A stretch of DNA of 64,000 bases from Microvirga aerophila (GTDB taxonomy: Bacteria; Pseudomonadota; Alphaproteobacteria; Rhizobiales; Beijerinckiaceae): assembly GCF_003332305.1 (NCBI RefSeq), contig NZ_QOIO01000004.1, forward strand, positions 94,022 to 158,021, given 5' to 3'. The notes under the pieces are model-generated. The model searched no databases. It was not told the origin of the DNA and saw only the letters and a list, made by a program, of their open reading frames with translations. The translations under genes were made by a program, and so were the position numbers. Positions 26,971 through 35,272 of this stretch are shown piece by piece. Each line of letters opens with the position of its first letter. Position 1 is the first letter of the stretch.

Positions 26971-28248
26971 TCAGTTTTGACATGTATCCACGTGGCTGAG
27001 CCTGTGGAGGCGATCCGGGCTCATCTCCCTGAGTGAGTTGATTCCGAGCAGACCCATGTTGCGATCGATCTCCGTGGAAAGGATGCGGACCGCATGGCTG
27101 ACGCCGGCCTCTCCTGCTATGGCGGCCGCATAAACGAACGGACGGCCAACGAAGACAAATGCCGCACCAAGGGCGATGGCCTTCAGCACGTCAGAGCCTC
27201 GCCGGACACCACCATCCATCATGATCGGGATGGTTCCCGCAAGCGCTTCCGCAATGCCCCGGAGGACGCGTAGGGGCGAGACTGCCCCGTCGAGTTGCCG
27301 ACCGCCATGGTTCGAGACGACGATTCCATCGACGCCACTGTCCCGGGCGATGCAGGCATCCTCTTTGGCCATGATGCCCTTGACGACCAAGCGTCCCTTC
27401 CACCGTTCCCGGATCAGCTCCAGATGACGCCAGTTTAGGTGATCCTTCGCTCCGAAGTCCCGCATCACGCTCCTGGCCAGGATCGGAGCGCCGCGTGTCG
27501 CGTAGGAATTCTCGAAGTGGGGCATGCCGTGCATCAGCAGCGTCCGCAGGAACGTGTTCAACGTCCAGTTCGGTCGTATTATGCCGTCCCATGCCAGGCG
27601 CGGGCCGGGCCGAAGAGGTGTCGAGAAGCCACTCCGAACGTTGTTCTCGCGATTGGCTAGGACTGCCGTGTCCACAGTCAGCACGAGTGTCCCAAAGCCT
27701 GCCCGTTCCACCCGCTCCAGCAGCCCGAGGATCCGGTCCGGTTCACCTGGCAGATAGGCCTGGAACCAAGCCTCGGGGTTCGCCCCAGCAACGTCCTCCA
27801 AGCGGATGAGGGAAGACCCGCTCATCACCATCGGGATGTTCGCCTGCCCGGCCGCCCGCGCAAGGACCAGGTCGCCGCGGTAGGCGGAAAGGGCGCTGAT
27901 CCCCATGGGAGCGATCCCGAAGGGAGCCGCGTATGTGCGGCCGAGCAGTTCGACCTTCTGCGTTCTCTTGGATACGTCAACGAGCACCCGCGGGACGAAG
28001 CCGAATTCCTCGAAGGCCGACCTGTTGTCGCGGAGAGACGCATTGGTCTCAGCGGCTCCCGAGACATACCCGAAGATCGGCCGCGGCAGGTGGCGGCGCG
28101 CTGCAGTCTCGAAGTCGTCGAGTGCGAGGATCCGGCGAAGACGCCTTGGAAGAGCGGCAGGAGGCGGTCGCACGATACCCTTGACAGGCGTGGATTCCAG
28201 GTCCGTTGAGGATCGCTCCATACCGTGCGGCGTGTCAGAATTTCCCAT
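26971..28248 (-). CDS. FMN-dependent alpha-hydroxyacid dehydrogenase (LldD/mandelate dehydrogenase family)
   Basis: 425 residues from ATG 28248, with GGAGAG 9 nt upstream; a GTG at 28269 is the alternative. TIM-barrel flavoprotein of the lactate/glycolate/mandelate oxidase family. Visible: APMGISALSAYRGDL (FMN site, near 115), MVMSGSSL, the catalytic His-Arg in SNHGGRQLDG (near 325), and MDGGVRRGSDVLKAIALGA (FMN phosphate site, near 350). It oxidises an L-2-hydroxyacid to the 2-oxoacid. Being the last gene of the minus-strand catabolic block, it probably handles a pathway hydroxyacid rather than lactate itself. Confidence 0.9.
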   Translation of the reverse strand: MGNSDTPHGMERSSTDLESTPVKGIVRPPPAALPRRLRRILALDDFETAARRHLPRPIFGYVSGAAETNASLRDNRSAFEEFGFVPRVLVDVSKRTQKVELLGRTYAAPFGIAPMGISALSAYRGDLVLARAAGQANIPMVMSGSSLIRLEDVAGANPEAWFQAYLPGEPDRILGLLERVERAGFGTLVLTVDTAVLANRENNVRSGFSTPLRPGPRLAWDGIIRPNWTLNTFLRTLLMHGMPHFENSYATRGAPILARSVMRDFGAKDHLNWRHLELIRERWKGRLVVKGIMAKEDACIARDSGVDGIVVSNHGGRQLDGAVSPLRVLRGIAEALAGTIPIMMDGGVRRGSDVLKAIALGAAFVFVGRPFVYAAAIAGEAGVSHAVRILSTEIDRNMGLLGINSLREMSPDRLHRLSHVDTCQN

Positions 28249-28455
28249 GGAAGTCTTCTCTCCAATCACTCATGAATGAGGAATGGCACGGCGCACTGGT
28301 GATCACCTGTGGCCCCTCGATCGCCGGATGTTTCGAGCTTTCCGGAAAGCGTACAGGAATGGCGGCGCATTCCCGTGGCGGGTCCGTCCGTACCAGTCGA
28401 TCTTCGACGAACGTAGTGAGGCGACGACATCGATGCCCTTCCTTTTCGGCACACC

Positions 28456-28482
28456 GAGGATGAAGGCTGAGGCTTCATCCTC
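28456..28482 (-). other. intercistronic hairpin
   Basis: A perfect 10-bp inverted repeat (GAGGATGAAG / CTTCATCCTC, 7-nt loop) starts 18 nt past the amidohydrolase stop, within the 251-bp gap to the next gene of the block. It lacks a T-run. It could attenuate transcription or stabilise the upstream mRNA. Confidence 0.5.
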
Positions 28483-28499
28483 GGGCGCAGCGGCGAACA

Positions 28500-29471
28500 T
28501 CAAGCGGATTTCGGGAATCCGTACAGCGTAGCTGGATTTTCCACGAGGATGCGTTGCCGCGTGGTTTCGTTGGGCGCCCAAGAACTCAGGAGGTCGAAAA
28601 GCACGGCATCATCGGGCATTTGTGCCTGGCCCCGATGGGGCCAGTCGCTGCCCCAAACCAATCGCTCGGGAGCGGCCCTGACATAAGCTTGGGCTACCTT
28701 GGAGGCGTCAGCATAGGCTGGCGGCCCGCTGGTCGTGTTGAGATATGCGCCTGAGAGTTTGACCCATGTTTTGCCCTGATCGAGGAGTTTGCGAACGACC
28801 GGGTAGGCGCGGTGGTCGACGCCGGAGGGAGGTGGCAACCGACCCAAATGGTCGATGACGAGCGGAGTTGGCAGGCGCAGCAACACGCTCTCCAGGTCTG
28901 CAATCTGGTCACCCGTCATATAAACCTGTACGTGCCAACCAAGGGGATGCACTTTCCTGGCCATGTTCTCGAGTCGCTCTGCCGTCGTCACGCCCCAGGA
29001 TTGCGGACTGACGAAGTTGACCCGGATTCCGACCGCACCTTGGGCAGCCATTGCCTTCAACTCGGCATCTGTGATGTCGAGGTCGACGACGACTACCGCC
29101 CGGGCGGATGGCCCAAGCTGGGCGACGCCGTCGAGCGTGGCGCGGTTGTCGATACCATACGTCGATGGAGTGACCACCACGGCCCGACTTGTTCCAATGC
29201 GCTTCTGGAACAGCCGGTAAGCCGCGACATCGCTATCGCTGACGGGCTCGCCCTTCCAATGCGACGATGCCGGAAAGCGAGTGCTGAAGATATGAATGTG
29301 TGAGTCGCACGCGTTGGGCGGTACGCTCGATTTGGGACTTTCGGTCCCAGAGGAAAATAGCACGACCTGCTGGGCACGAGCCTCCCGGCTGCGCAATCCG
29401 CTGGCGGCAGCCACGACGCCGAGCGCACTTGCCTTGAGAAATTCACGTCGATTCGTGCGGAAGCGATCCAT
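28500..29471 (-). CDS. Tat-exported amidohydrolase, 2-pyrone-4,6-dicarboxylate-lactonase-like
   Basis: 323 residues. A Tat signal (NRREFLKASALG, residues 7-18) and AxA cleavage region (EARAQ) precede a TIM-barrel metal-dependent hydrolase. The start NACDSHIHIF (near 53) carries metal ligands; VIDHLGRLPPP and the late Asp in WGSDWPHRGQ (near 275) complete the amidohydrolase_2 pattern. PDC lactonase LigI and related lactone hydrolases share this layout, but this one should act in the periplasm. AGGAGACT precedes ATG. It follows tctA, so the transporter may take up its product. Confidence 0.87.
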   Translation of the reverse strand: MDRFRTNRREFLKASALGVVAAASGLRSREARAQQVVLFSSGTESPKSSVPPNACDSHIHIFSTRFPASSHWKGEPVSDSDVAAYRLFQKRIGTSRAVVVTPSTYGIDNRATLDGVAQLGPSARAVVVVDLDITDAELKAMAAQGAVGIRVNFVSPQSWGVTTAERLENMARKVHPLGWHVQVYMTGDQIADLESVLLRLPTPLVIDHLGRLPPPSGVDHRAYPVVRKLLDQGKTWVKLSGAYLNTTSGPPAYADASKVAQAYVRAAPERLVWGSDWPHRGQAQMPDDAVLFDLLSSWAPNETTRQRILVENPATLYGFPKSA

Positions 29472-29523
29472 TGCAGTCTCCTGTGTTCACGCTGGAAAAC
29501 CGAGAAGTCATCGCAAAGTCGAC

Positions 29524-29545
29524 AGCCCGCAAAGAGCCGCGGGCT
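29524..29545 (-). other. intercistronic hairpin between tctA and the amidohydrolase gene
   Basis: A 7-bp GC-rich inverted repeat (AGCCCGC / GCGGGCT, 8-nt loop) fills part of the 83-bp gap. There is no T-run. It may set relative expression of the two halves of the operon. Confidence 0.45.
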
Positions 29546-29554
29546 GATATCGTT

Positions 29555-31063
29555 CTAGGCTTCCTCATCAACAAAGGCTTCCTCGCGGGTCTTGCGGATG
29601 GCTGGCACCAGGAGCAAGAGAAAGAGGGCCGCAGACGCGATCAGAAGGGCAAGGCTGATCGGCCGATCGATAAAGACGCTCGGGCTTCCCTGCGAGATCA
29701 GCATGGCCCGCCGCAGGTTCGTCTCCAGCAAGGGTCCCAGGACAAAGCCGAGCAGGAGCGGGCCAGGCTCGCATTTCGCCTTGCGGAAGAGATAACCGAG
29801 GAAGCCGAAGCCGACCGCGAGAGCGACATCGAAGGCCCGGTTGCTGACGCTGTAGACGCCGACGCAGCAGAACAGAAGGATCGCAGGGTAAAGGAGGCGG
29901 TATGGCACCGTCAGGAGCTTAACCCACAGGCCGATCATCGGCAGGTTGATGACCAGGAGCATGAGGTTGCCGATCCACATGCTGGCAATAAGGCCCCAGA
30001 AGAGATCCGGCTGATTCTGCATCACGGATGGGCCAGGCGTGATCCCGTGGATGGTCATGGCGCCCAGCAACATCGCCATGACAGCGTTCGAGGGAATACC
30101 AAGCGTCAGCAGGGGAATGAACGATGACTGGGCTCCGGCGTTGTTAGCCGCTTCCGGCCCAGCGACCCCTTGGATGGCGCCCCTGCCGAACTGTTGCGGC
30201 TGGCGCGAAACCTTCTTCTCGAGGGTGTAGGCGCTGAACGCACTGAGCGTCGCCCCGCCACCGGGGAGAATCCCCAGGAAGGTCCCAAGTGCTGTTCCCC
30301 GAAGAACCGCCGGCCACGCCTTCTGGAAGTCATCCCGGGTCGGCCAAAGACGGCTGATCTTGGTCGCGATCAAACCGCGGAGTTCTGGCGTTTCGAGATT
30401 GATGATGATCTCGGCGATCCCGAATAGCCCGACGGCGATGACGACGAACTCGATGCCGTCGAAGAGTTCCACCGCGCCGAAGGTGAGACGCTCGGACCCG
30501 CTGTTCACGTCCGTGCCGACCCACCCAAGGACAAGACCGATGCCGATCATTGCGATGGCCTTGATAACTGAACCGCTGGCGAGAACCGTCGCGCAGAGCA
30601 AGCCGAAGATGGTAAGCGAGAAATACTCCGCCGGCCCGAACGAGAGCGCAAAGCCCGCAAGGGTCGGTCCGGCAATGGCCAGCCCGATGGTCGCCACGGT
30701 GCCGGCAAAGAATGATCCCAACGCTGCGATGGCCAGCGCTGCTCCTGCCCGTCCCTGCTTGGCCATCTGGTAACCGTCGAGGGCAGTGACCACTGAGGAG
30801 GCTTCACCGGGCAGGTTCACCAGAATCGCGGTGGTCGATCCCCCGTACTGCGCCCCGTAGAAGATGCCCGCGAGCATAATCAACGCTGCCAGCGGGGGGA
30901 GGAAGAACGTGATCGGCAGGAGGATTGCCAGGGTGGCTGTCGGGCCGATCCCCGGCAGAACGCCAATGAGCGTGCCCAGGAGAGCACCAATGAGACAAAA
31001 CAGAAGATTGGTCGGGGTGACAGCGGCGCTGAACCCGAGAATGAGTGAATCGAACAATTCCAT
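29555..31063 (-). CDS. tctA: tripartite tricarboxylate transporter, large permease TctA
   Basis: 502 residues from ATG 31063, overlapping the tctB stop as ATGA. Highly hydrophobic TctA fold with the conserved motifs LIGVLPGIGPTATLAILLP (near 33), YGGSTTAILVNLPGEASS (near 80), and GILPGGGATLSAF with GVAGPEAANNAGAQSSFIPLLTLGIP (about 310-350). It is the ion-coupled translocating subunit that accepts substrate from TctC. Order is C-B-A on the minus strand. Confidence 0.93.
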   Translation of the reverse strand: MELFDSLILGFSAAVTPTNLLFCLIGALLGTLIGVLPGIGPTATLAILLPITFFLPPLAALIMLAGIFYGAQYGGSTTAILVNLPGEASSVVTALDGYQMAKQGRAGAALAIAALGSFFAGTVATIGLAIAGPTLAGFALSFGPAEYFSLTIFGLLCATVLASGSVIKAIAMIGIGLVLGWVGTDVNSGSERLTFGAVELFDGIEFVVIAVGLFGIAEIIINLETPELRGLIATKISRLWPTRDDFQKAWPAVLRGTALGTFLGILPGGGATLSAFSAYTLEKKVSRQPQQFGRGAIQGVAGPEAANNAGAQSSFIPLLTLGIPSNAVMAMLLGAMTIHGITPGPSVMQNQPDLFWGLIASMWIGNLMLLVINLPMIGLWVKLLTVPYRLLYPAILLFCCVGVYSVSNRAFDVALAVGFGFLGYLFRKAKCEPGPLLLGFVLGPLLETNLRRAMLISQGSPSVFIDRPISLALLIASAALFLLLLVPAIRKTREEAFVDEEA

Positions 31064-31527
31064 CAGAACGGCCCCAACTGCATCTGGACGCCCAGTCCAA
31101 GGATGAAAACGAGGATGCCGAAAATCGTCAGCACCACGATGGAGGCGGCAATCTCGCGGAGCCGCGTTTCGGGATCGGCCAGACTGCCGATGCCGATGAG
31201 CCACGCGGCCGCGATGATGAAGCCCAAGGATCCCGCCGCGTAGGCGAAGCCCGCCACCGCGATGAGAATGATCAGGAGCGGACGCAGGCGAACGACACCG
31301 AGAGGTTCGCTGGAGCGCATGAGACCCATGATTGTCACCCCGAGGCCGATCAGCAGGATCAGCGCCGAGACAATTAGCGGAAGGTAACCCGGACCCATCA
31401 TGGCAGCATTGCCCATCGTCAGGTCACGCCCGGCCCAAAGGCCGAGCGCTCCCGCGACGATGAAAATCAAGCCAGCAAGAAGATCAGGTTGGTTGCCCTT
31501 CCGCCCGAGTTCCGAGCGGTTGGCCAT
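31063..31527 (-). CDS. tctB: tripartite tricarboxylate transporter, small permease TctB
   Basis: 154 residues from ATG 31527, which overlaps the tctC stop (TAATG). Four hydrophobic helices (LLAGLIFIVAGALGLWAG; LIVSALILLIGLGVTIMG; LLIILIAVAGFAYAAG plus GFIIAAAWLIGI; VVLTIFGILVFILGLG) are typical of TctB/DUF1468. TctB pairs with TctA in the inner membrane. Overlaps on both sides point to translational coupling. Confidence 0.9.
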   Translation of the reverse strand: MANRSELGRKGNQPDLLAGLIFIVAGALGLWAGRDLTMGNAAMMGPGYLPLIVSALILLIGLGVTIMGLMRSSEPLGVVRLRPLLIILIAVAGFAYAAGSLGFIIAAAWLIGIGSLADPETRLREIAASIVVLTIFGILVFILGLGVQMQLGPF

Positions 31528-32486
31528 TATTGCACCCAGGGTGTCTTGTTCCAGATGTCCTGGAACGCTTGCAGGCGCTTCGGCATCTGCTGCTCCCATT
31601 CCTCGCCTGACAGGTAGGCGAGCGGGAGAGACAGCTTCTTGGCCTGCTCCTTGAACTCAGGATTGTCGACAACTTTCTTCACTGCGTCGGAGAACTTGGT
31701 CCGGATGTCGGCGGGCACGTCACGGCGTGCGGCAAGACCGCGCTCCGAACTCATGAACACCTCGAAACCCTGCTCCTGGGCCATTGGGACGTCCGGTGCC
31801 TCGGGAGACCGTTTGTCGCCGAAGTGGACCAGAGGACGAACGCTGCTCGTATCGCCGCTCGCGAACTCGCTGACATTCAGGCCACCCACCGTGATGTGGC
31901 CGCCGAGGAGCGCCGTCCTCGTTTCACCCGCTCCAGGGAACGGCACGTGCGTCAGGGATACGCCTGCCGCCGATTCCAGCAGGATCGTTGCAAGGTGGTC
32001 ATCGGTACCAACGCCGGAGCTACCGACCGAAACCGATTTCGGGTTCGCTTTGGCCTGTGCAACAAGATCCTTGAGCGACTTGAGCGGAGAATCGGCCTTC
32101 ACGACGAAGGCGGTCGGATCGTCGACGATGCGCGCCACGGCCTGGATGCTCTTCGGGTCATACCGCAGCTTGCGCTGCACCTGCATCGACAGGTAGCCGG
32201 GCGTGTTGATGAACGAGAAGGTGTAGCCGTCCGGCTTGGCCTGGGAGAGCTGCGTATAGGCGATCTCGCCCGAAGCGCCGGGCTTGTTGATGATTACGAT
32301 CTTCGCGCCGAGTTCCTTCTCGAGATACGGCTGCATGGCGCGGGCCATGACATCAGTACTCCCACCTGGCGCGAACGCCACGATGATCTCGATGGGACGG
32401 TCTTTCGGCCACTCAGCATGAGCGACACCGGCGGTGGCGCTCACGGCGAGCGCGCCGATACAAAACGTTTTCAGAGCCTTTAGCAC
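31527..32486 (-). CDS. tctC: tripartite tricarboxylate transporter substrate-binding protein TctC
   Basis: 319 residues from GTG 32486 with AGGAGAGG upstream. A signal peptide (cleavage near AHAEWP, residue 24) is followed by the Bug/TctC fold: RPIEIIVAFAPGGSTDVMARAM, then IINKPGASGEIAY, VGSSGVGTDDHLA and LVHFGDKRS. It captures a carboxylate in the periplasm and delivers it to TctAB. First gene of the minus-strand operon, 57 bp downstream of the IclR gene stop. Confidence 0.93.
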   Translation of the reverse strand: MLKALKTFCIGALAVSATAGVAHAEWPKDRPIEIIVAFAPGGSTDVMARAMQPYLEKELGAKIVIINKPGASGEIAYTQLSQAKPDGYTFSFINTPGYLSMQVQRKLRYDPKSIQAVARIVDDPTAFVVKADSPLKSLKDLVAQAKANPKSVSVGSSGVGTDDHLATILLESAAGVSLTHVPFPGAGETRTALLGGHITVGGLNVSEFASGDTSSVRPLVHFGDKRSPEAPDVPMAQEQGFEVFMSSERGLAARRDVPADIRTKFSDAVKKVVDNPEFKEQAKKLSLPLAYLSGEEWEQQMPKRLQAFQDIWNKTPWVQ

Positions 32487-32542
32487 AGTTTCCTCTCCTT
32501 ATGATCAACTGTTGGTCGGGTTTATTCGCCTCAGGCGCGACC

Positions 32543-33292
32543 TTAGACGGCCATCCTGCGGGTCGAATTCTGGTCCTCGGTCTTTCCGCCGAGTTGTCGT
32601 GTGAGCTCGTTGGCGATGGAACGCAGCGGCTTGAGGTGCTGGGCGACTGTCGCCTCGTCAAAGCGGGCGGTCGGACCTGTCACGGCGAGCACGCCAACGA
32701 GTTGTTGGCCGAACCGGAACACGGGGTACGCGAGACTTCCGACCTGGGGGTCACGTTCACCGGACGTGGCGTAGAAGGATTCGCGGCGGATCTTGTCGTA
32801 GACTTCTCCCGGCTCGCCGCTGAAGGCGAGGAGCACGCGACCCGGCGCACCTCTGGCAAGGGGCAGCAGATCGCCGGTCCGCGCGTGGTGCCCGATCGAT
32901 TGCGGCGAGTCGACGCGGAACAGGCATAGGCGCATATCGCCCTCGCGGACGTAGAATGCCGCGCTCTCCCCGGTTTCCTGGGCTAGGCGACGCAGGGCGG
33001 GCTGGACGTAATCCTCGATGCGAAAGCCGGCCTGGTAGAGCATTCCCAGTCGCGCGAGCTTCGGCCCCAGACGCCACGTCGCGTCGTTGTTGCGCACCAG
33101 GTAGCCGCCCCGTGCCAAGGATTTCGTGAAGCGCAGGACAGTCGGCTTCGAAAGGCCGACCCGCCGCGCCAGTTCGGCGAGACTGAGCGAGCGATCATCA
33201 GCGGTAAAGGCATCGAGGACGGCTAATGCCCGCTCGACGGCAATCACCCCGCCTTCCTCCCGCGCTTCGATGTCTAATGCTTGTCTAGCCAT
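32543..33292 (-). CDS. IclR family transcriptional regulator
   Basis: 249 residues from ATG 33292 (MARQALDIEAREEGG). N-terminal winged helix (AVLDAFTADDRSLSLAELARR, then VGLSKPTVLRFTKSLARGGYL; residues 21-75) and C-terminal effector domain (about 90-240; SFYATSGERDPQVGSLAYPVF, GVLAVTGPTARF). Located at the centre of the block, upstream of tctCBA in the same orientation and divergent from the D-hydroxyacid dehydrogenase gene, so it is the obvious controller of both arms. The longer frame back to 33403 adds no conserved sequence. Confidence 0.9.
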   Translation of the reverse strand: MARQALDIEAREEGGVIAVERALAVLDAFTADDRSLSLAELARRVGLSKPTVLRFTKSLARGGYLVRNNDATWRLGPKLARLGMLYQAGFRIEDYVQPALRRLAQETGESAAFYVREGDMRLCLFRVDSPQSIGHHARTGDLLPLARGAPGRVLLAFSGEPGEVYDKIRRESFYATSGERDPQVGSLAYPVFRFGQQLVGVLAVTGPTARFDEATVAQHLKPLRSIANELTRQLGGKTEDQNSTRRMAV

Positions 33293-33316
33293 GATCGTTT
33301 CACTCTGTGTAACGCC

Positions 33317-33333
33317 ATTTCTTACTATGAAAT
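33317..33333. promoter_or_regulatory. candidate IclR operator
   Basis: Perfect 5-bp arms ATTTC / GAAAT with a 7-nt spacer, 24 bp upstream of the IclR start in the divergent region (33293-33474). Size and TTTC...GAAA character resemble sites bound by IclR/KdgR-type regulators. The assignment is inference. Confidence 0.4.
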
Positions 33334-33474
33334 AGCGCAGAAATGTGCTTCTGTCAAAAGGGTTCGTCGCGCAAGAAAATTTCGTAATGGCGAGTGTCAT
33401 CAACCTGCTGCCTCCGAGCGCACTTCGGCTTGACGGCCTGAGACGGAGGACATGCCACGGGATAGGAGAGGAAA

Positions 33475-34515
33475 GTGCTGGGAAGTCAGCCGGAGAATCA
33501 GACGTCGACAGGCACCATGCAATCGGCCCATGGCCGGGCGGTGCTCGTCACGGGTTCGGCCCTAGCGGGCAAAGCCGCTGCCAATCTGGAGGCCCATGGT
33601 CTCCAGGCTTATTACTGCAAGCCCTATGCAACACCGGAGGATATCGCGAAGCTCGCGGCGGAACTCCAGATCGAGGGCTTGATCGTCCGGCAGGGGCAGA
33701 TCGATGAGACCGTCATAGCGGCATCGCCGCGCCTGAAGGTCATCGCGAAGCACGGCACCGGCGTGAACAACATCGACCTCGATGCCGCCGCCCGGCTCGG
33801 CATTCCGGTACTCCGGGCGCTCGGGGCCAACGCCAGATCGGTGGCTGAGCACGCCATCGCCCTGTCGATTGCTTTGCTGAAGGACCTCGTACCCCTCGAC
33901 CGCGCCGTCAAGGGCGGTGAGTGGCCCAAGGCCAGCTACGTCGGGCGCGACCTCGCAGGCGCCGTGATCGGCCTGGTGGGATTTGGGGCCATCGGGCAGG
34001 AGGTCGCGTCGCTCGCACGAGCGCTCGGTATGTCCGTCACGGTCTTCGATCCCTACACGGCCGAATTGCCGGAGGAGGTCCAACGTGAGACGGAACTCGA
34101 TGCACTTCTGGCCACCTCGGACATCGTCAGCCTGCATTGTCCCCTGACGAAGGAGACGCGTCACCTCATCAATGGCGAACGTCTTGCCCGCATGAAGCCG
34201 AGCGCCTTCCTCGTGAACACCGCGCGCGGGGAAATTGTCGACGAGGCAGCCCTGGTGGAGGCCTTGCGCAACGGCACGATTGCAGGAGCCGGCCTTGACA
34301 GCTTCGCGGAGGAACCGCCGCCGAAGGACAGCCCGCTCTGGTCGCTCCCGAACATCATCGCGACCCCCCATACGGGCGGAGCCGCGATTGGCGGCATGCG
34401 GGCAATGGCGGAGACGTCCGCCCGCCACATCATCAGCGTCCTTGACGGCAATGGGCCCGACCTCAAGAGCGTCGCCAATCCTGCATTCCAGGCCGCAGCC
34501 TCCACGACACGCTAG
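33475..34515 (+). CDS. D-2-hydroxyacid dehydrogenase (phosphoglycerate dehydrogenase family)
   Basis: 346 residues from GTG 33475 (AGGAGAGG upstream); ATG 33517 is the alternative start. Rossmann motif GLVGFGAIGQEVA (near 168), substrate Arg in NTARGEIVDEAAL (near 248), and the catalytic His in ATPHTGGAAIG (near 302). The family reduces 2-oxoacids or oxidises D-2-hydroxyacids with NAD. It lacks the ACT domain of true SerA, so a catabolic hydroxyacid role within this IclR block is more likely than serine synthesis. Confidence 0.88.
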   Translation: MLGSQPENQTSTGTMQSAHGRAVLVTGSALAGKAAANLEAHGLQAYYCKPYATPEDIAKLAAELQIEGLIVRQGQIDETVIAASPRLKVIAKHGTGVNNIDLDAAARLGIPVLRALGANARSVAEHAIALSIALLKDLVPLDRAVKGGEWPKASYVGRDLAGAVIGLVGFGAIGQEVASLARALGMSVTVFDPYTAELPEEVQRETELDALLATSDIVSLHCPLTKETRHLINGERLARMKPSAFLVNTARGEIVDEAALVEALRNGTIAGAGLDSFAEEPPPKDSPLWSLPNIIATPHTGGAAIGGMRAMAETSARHIISVLDGNGPDLKSVANPAFQAAASTTR

Positions 34516-34597
34516 ACAAGCCTGTGCGACGCGGCCCGATCAACCCAGACCCGCGTCGCGATCAGATCCCACAACATCAGACAAGGGAGCACCGAGA

Positions 34598-35272
34598 ATG
34601 ACCATCGGATTCAGAGTTCTGCAACGACAGCGGAAGGTCGACCCACAAGTCGTCGATCAATTCCGTGAATTACCTGTCGCCAACGTCAGCGATGTCATGT
34701 CGCGCATGACGGCTGCCGGCTCGCGCCTGCGTCCGCTTCACGCCGGTGGCATCCTCGCAGGCCCTGCCCTGACCGTGAAGACGCGGCCCGGCGACAACCT
34801 GATGGTGCACAAGGCCCTACAGATGGCGGAGGCTGGAGACGTCATCGTCGTCGACGCCGGAGGTGACCTGTCGAATGCCATCATCGGCGAGCTGATGCTC
34901 GCGCATGCCGAGAAGATCGGCTTGGCGGGGATCGTGATCAACGGCGCGGTGCGCGATTACGGCGCGATCCGCACGAGCCGCTTCCCAGTCTTCGCAGCCG
35001 GTGTGACGCACCGCGGGCCCTACAAGGACGGCCCGGGCGAGGTCAACGTCCCTATCGCAATCGATGGAATGGTTATCGAACCAGGTGACCTGATCCTCGG
35101 CGACGATGACGGACTGCTCTGCGTACCCTTCGGCGACACCACGACGATCTACGCTGACGCCAAGGCAAAGCAGGCCGCCGAGGCCAAGACCATGGCGGCT
35201 ACCCAGGAAGGCAACGTTTCAAAGCCCTGGGTCGACGAGACCTTGACGCGACTGGGTTGTGAAGGGGTCTAG
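34598..35272 (+). CDS. RraA-family aldolase (4-hydroxy-4-methyl-2-oxoglutarate aldolase-like)
   Basis: 224 residues from ATG 34598 with AGGGAG upstream. RraA/HMG-CHA aldolase fold: VANVSDVMSRM (near 28), GDVIVVDAGGDLSNAIIGELM (in parts, near 80-100), and the active-site GIVINGAVRDYGAI (Arg-Asp near 125). Class II pyruvate aldolases of this family split 4-hydroxy-4-methyl- or 4-carboxy-4-hydroxy-2-oxo acids into pyruvate plus a second 2-oxoacid; RraA itself inhibits RNase E. Catabolic context favours the aldolase role. It follows the dehydrogenase by 82 bp and ends at a strong terminator. Confidence 0.85.
   Translation: MTIGFRVLQRQRKVDPQVVDQFRELPVANVSDVMSRMTAAGSRLRPLHAGGILAGPALTVKTRPGDNLMVHKALQMAEAGDVIVVDAGGDLSNAIIGELMLAHAEKIGLAGIVINGAVRDYGAIRTSRFPVFAAGVTHRGPYKDGPGEVNVPIAIDGMVIEPGDLILGDDDGLLCVPFGDTTTIYADAKAKQAAEAKTMAATQEGNVSKPWVDETLTRLGCEGV

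Noticed and set aside
34598..35272. RraA-type gene as the RNase E regulator RraA
   Set aside because: Family motifs are shared, but it sits in a catabolic block with its own terminator; the aldolase role fits better, though not proven.
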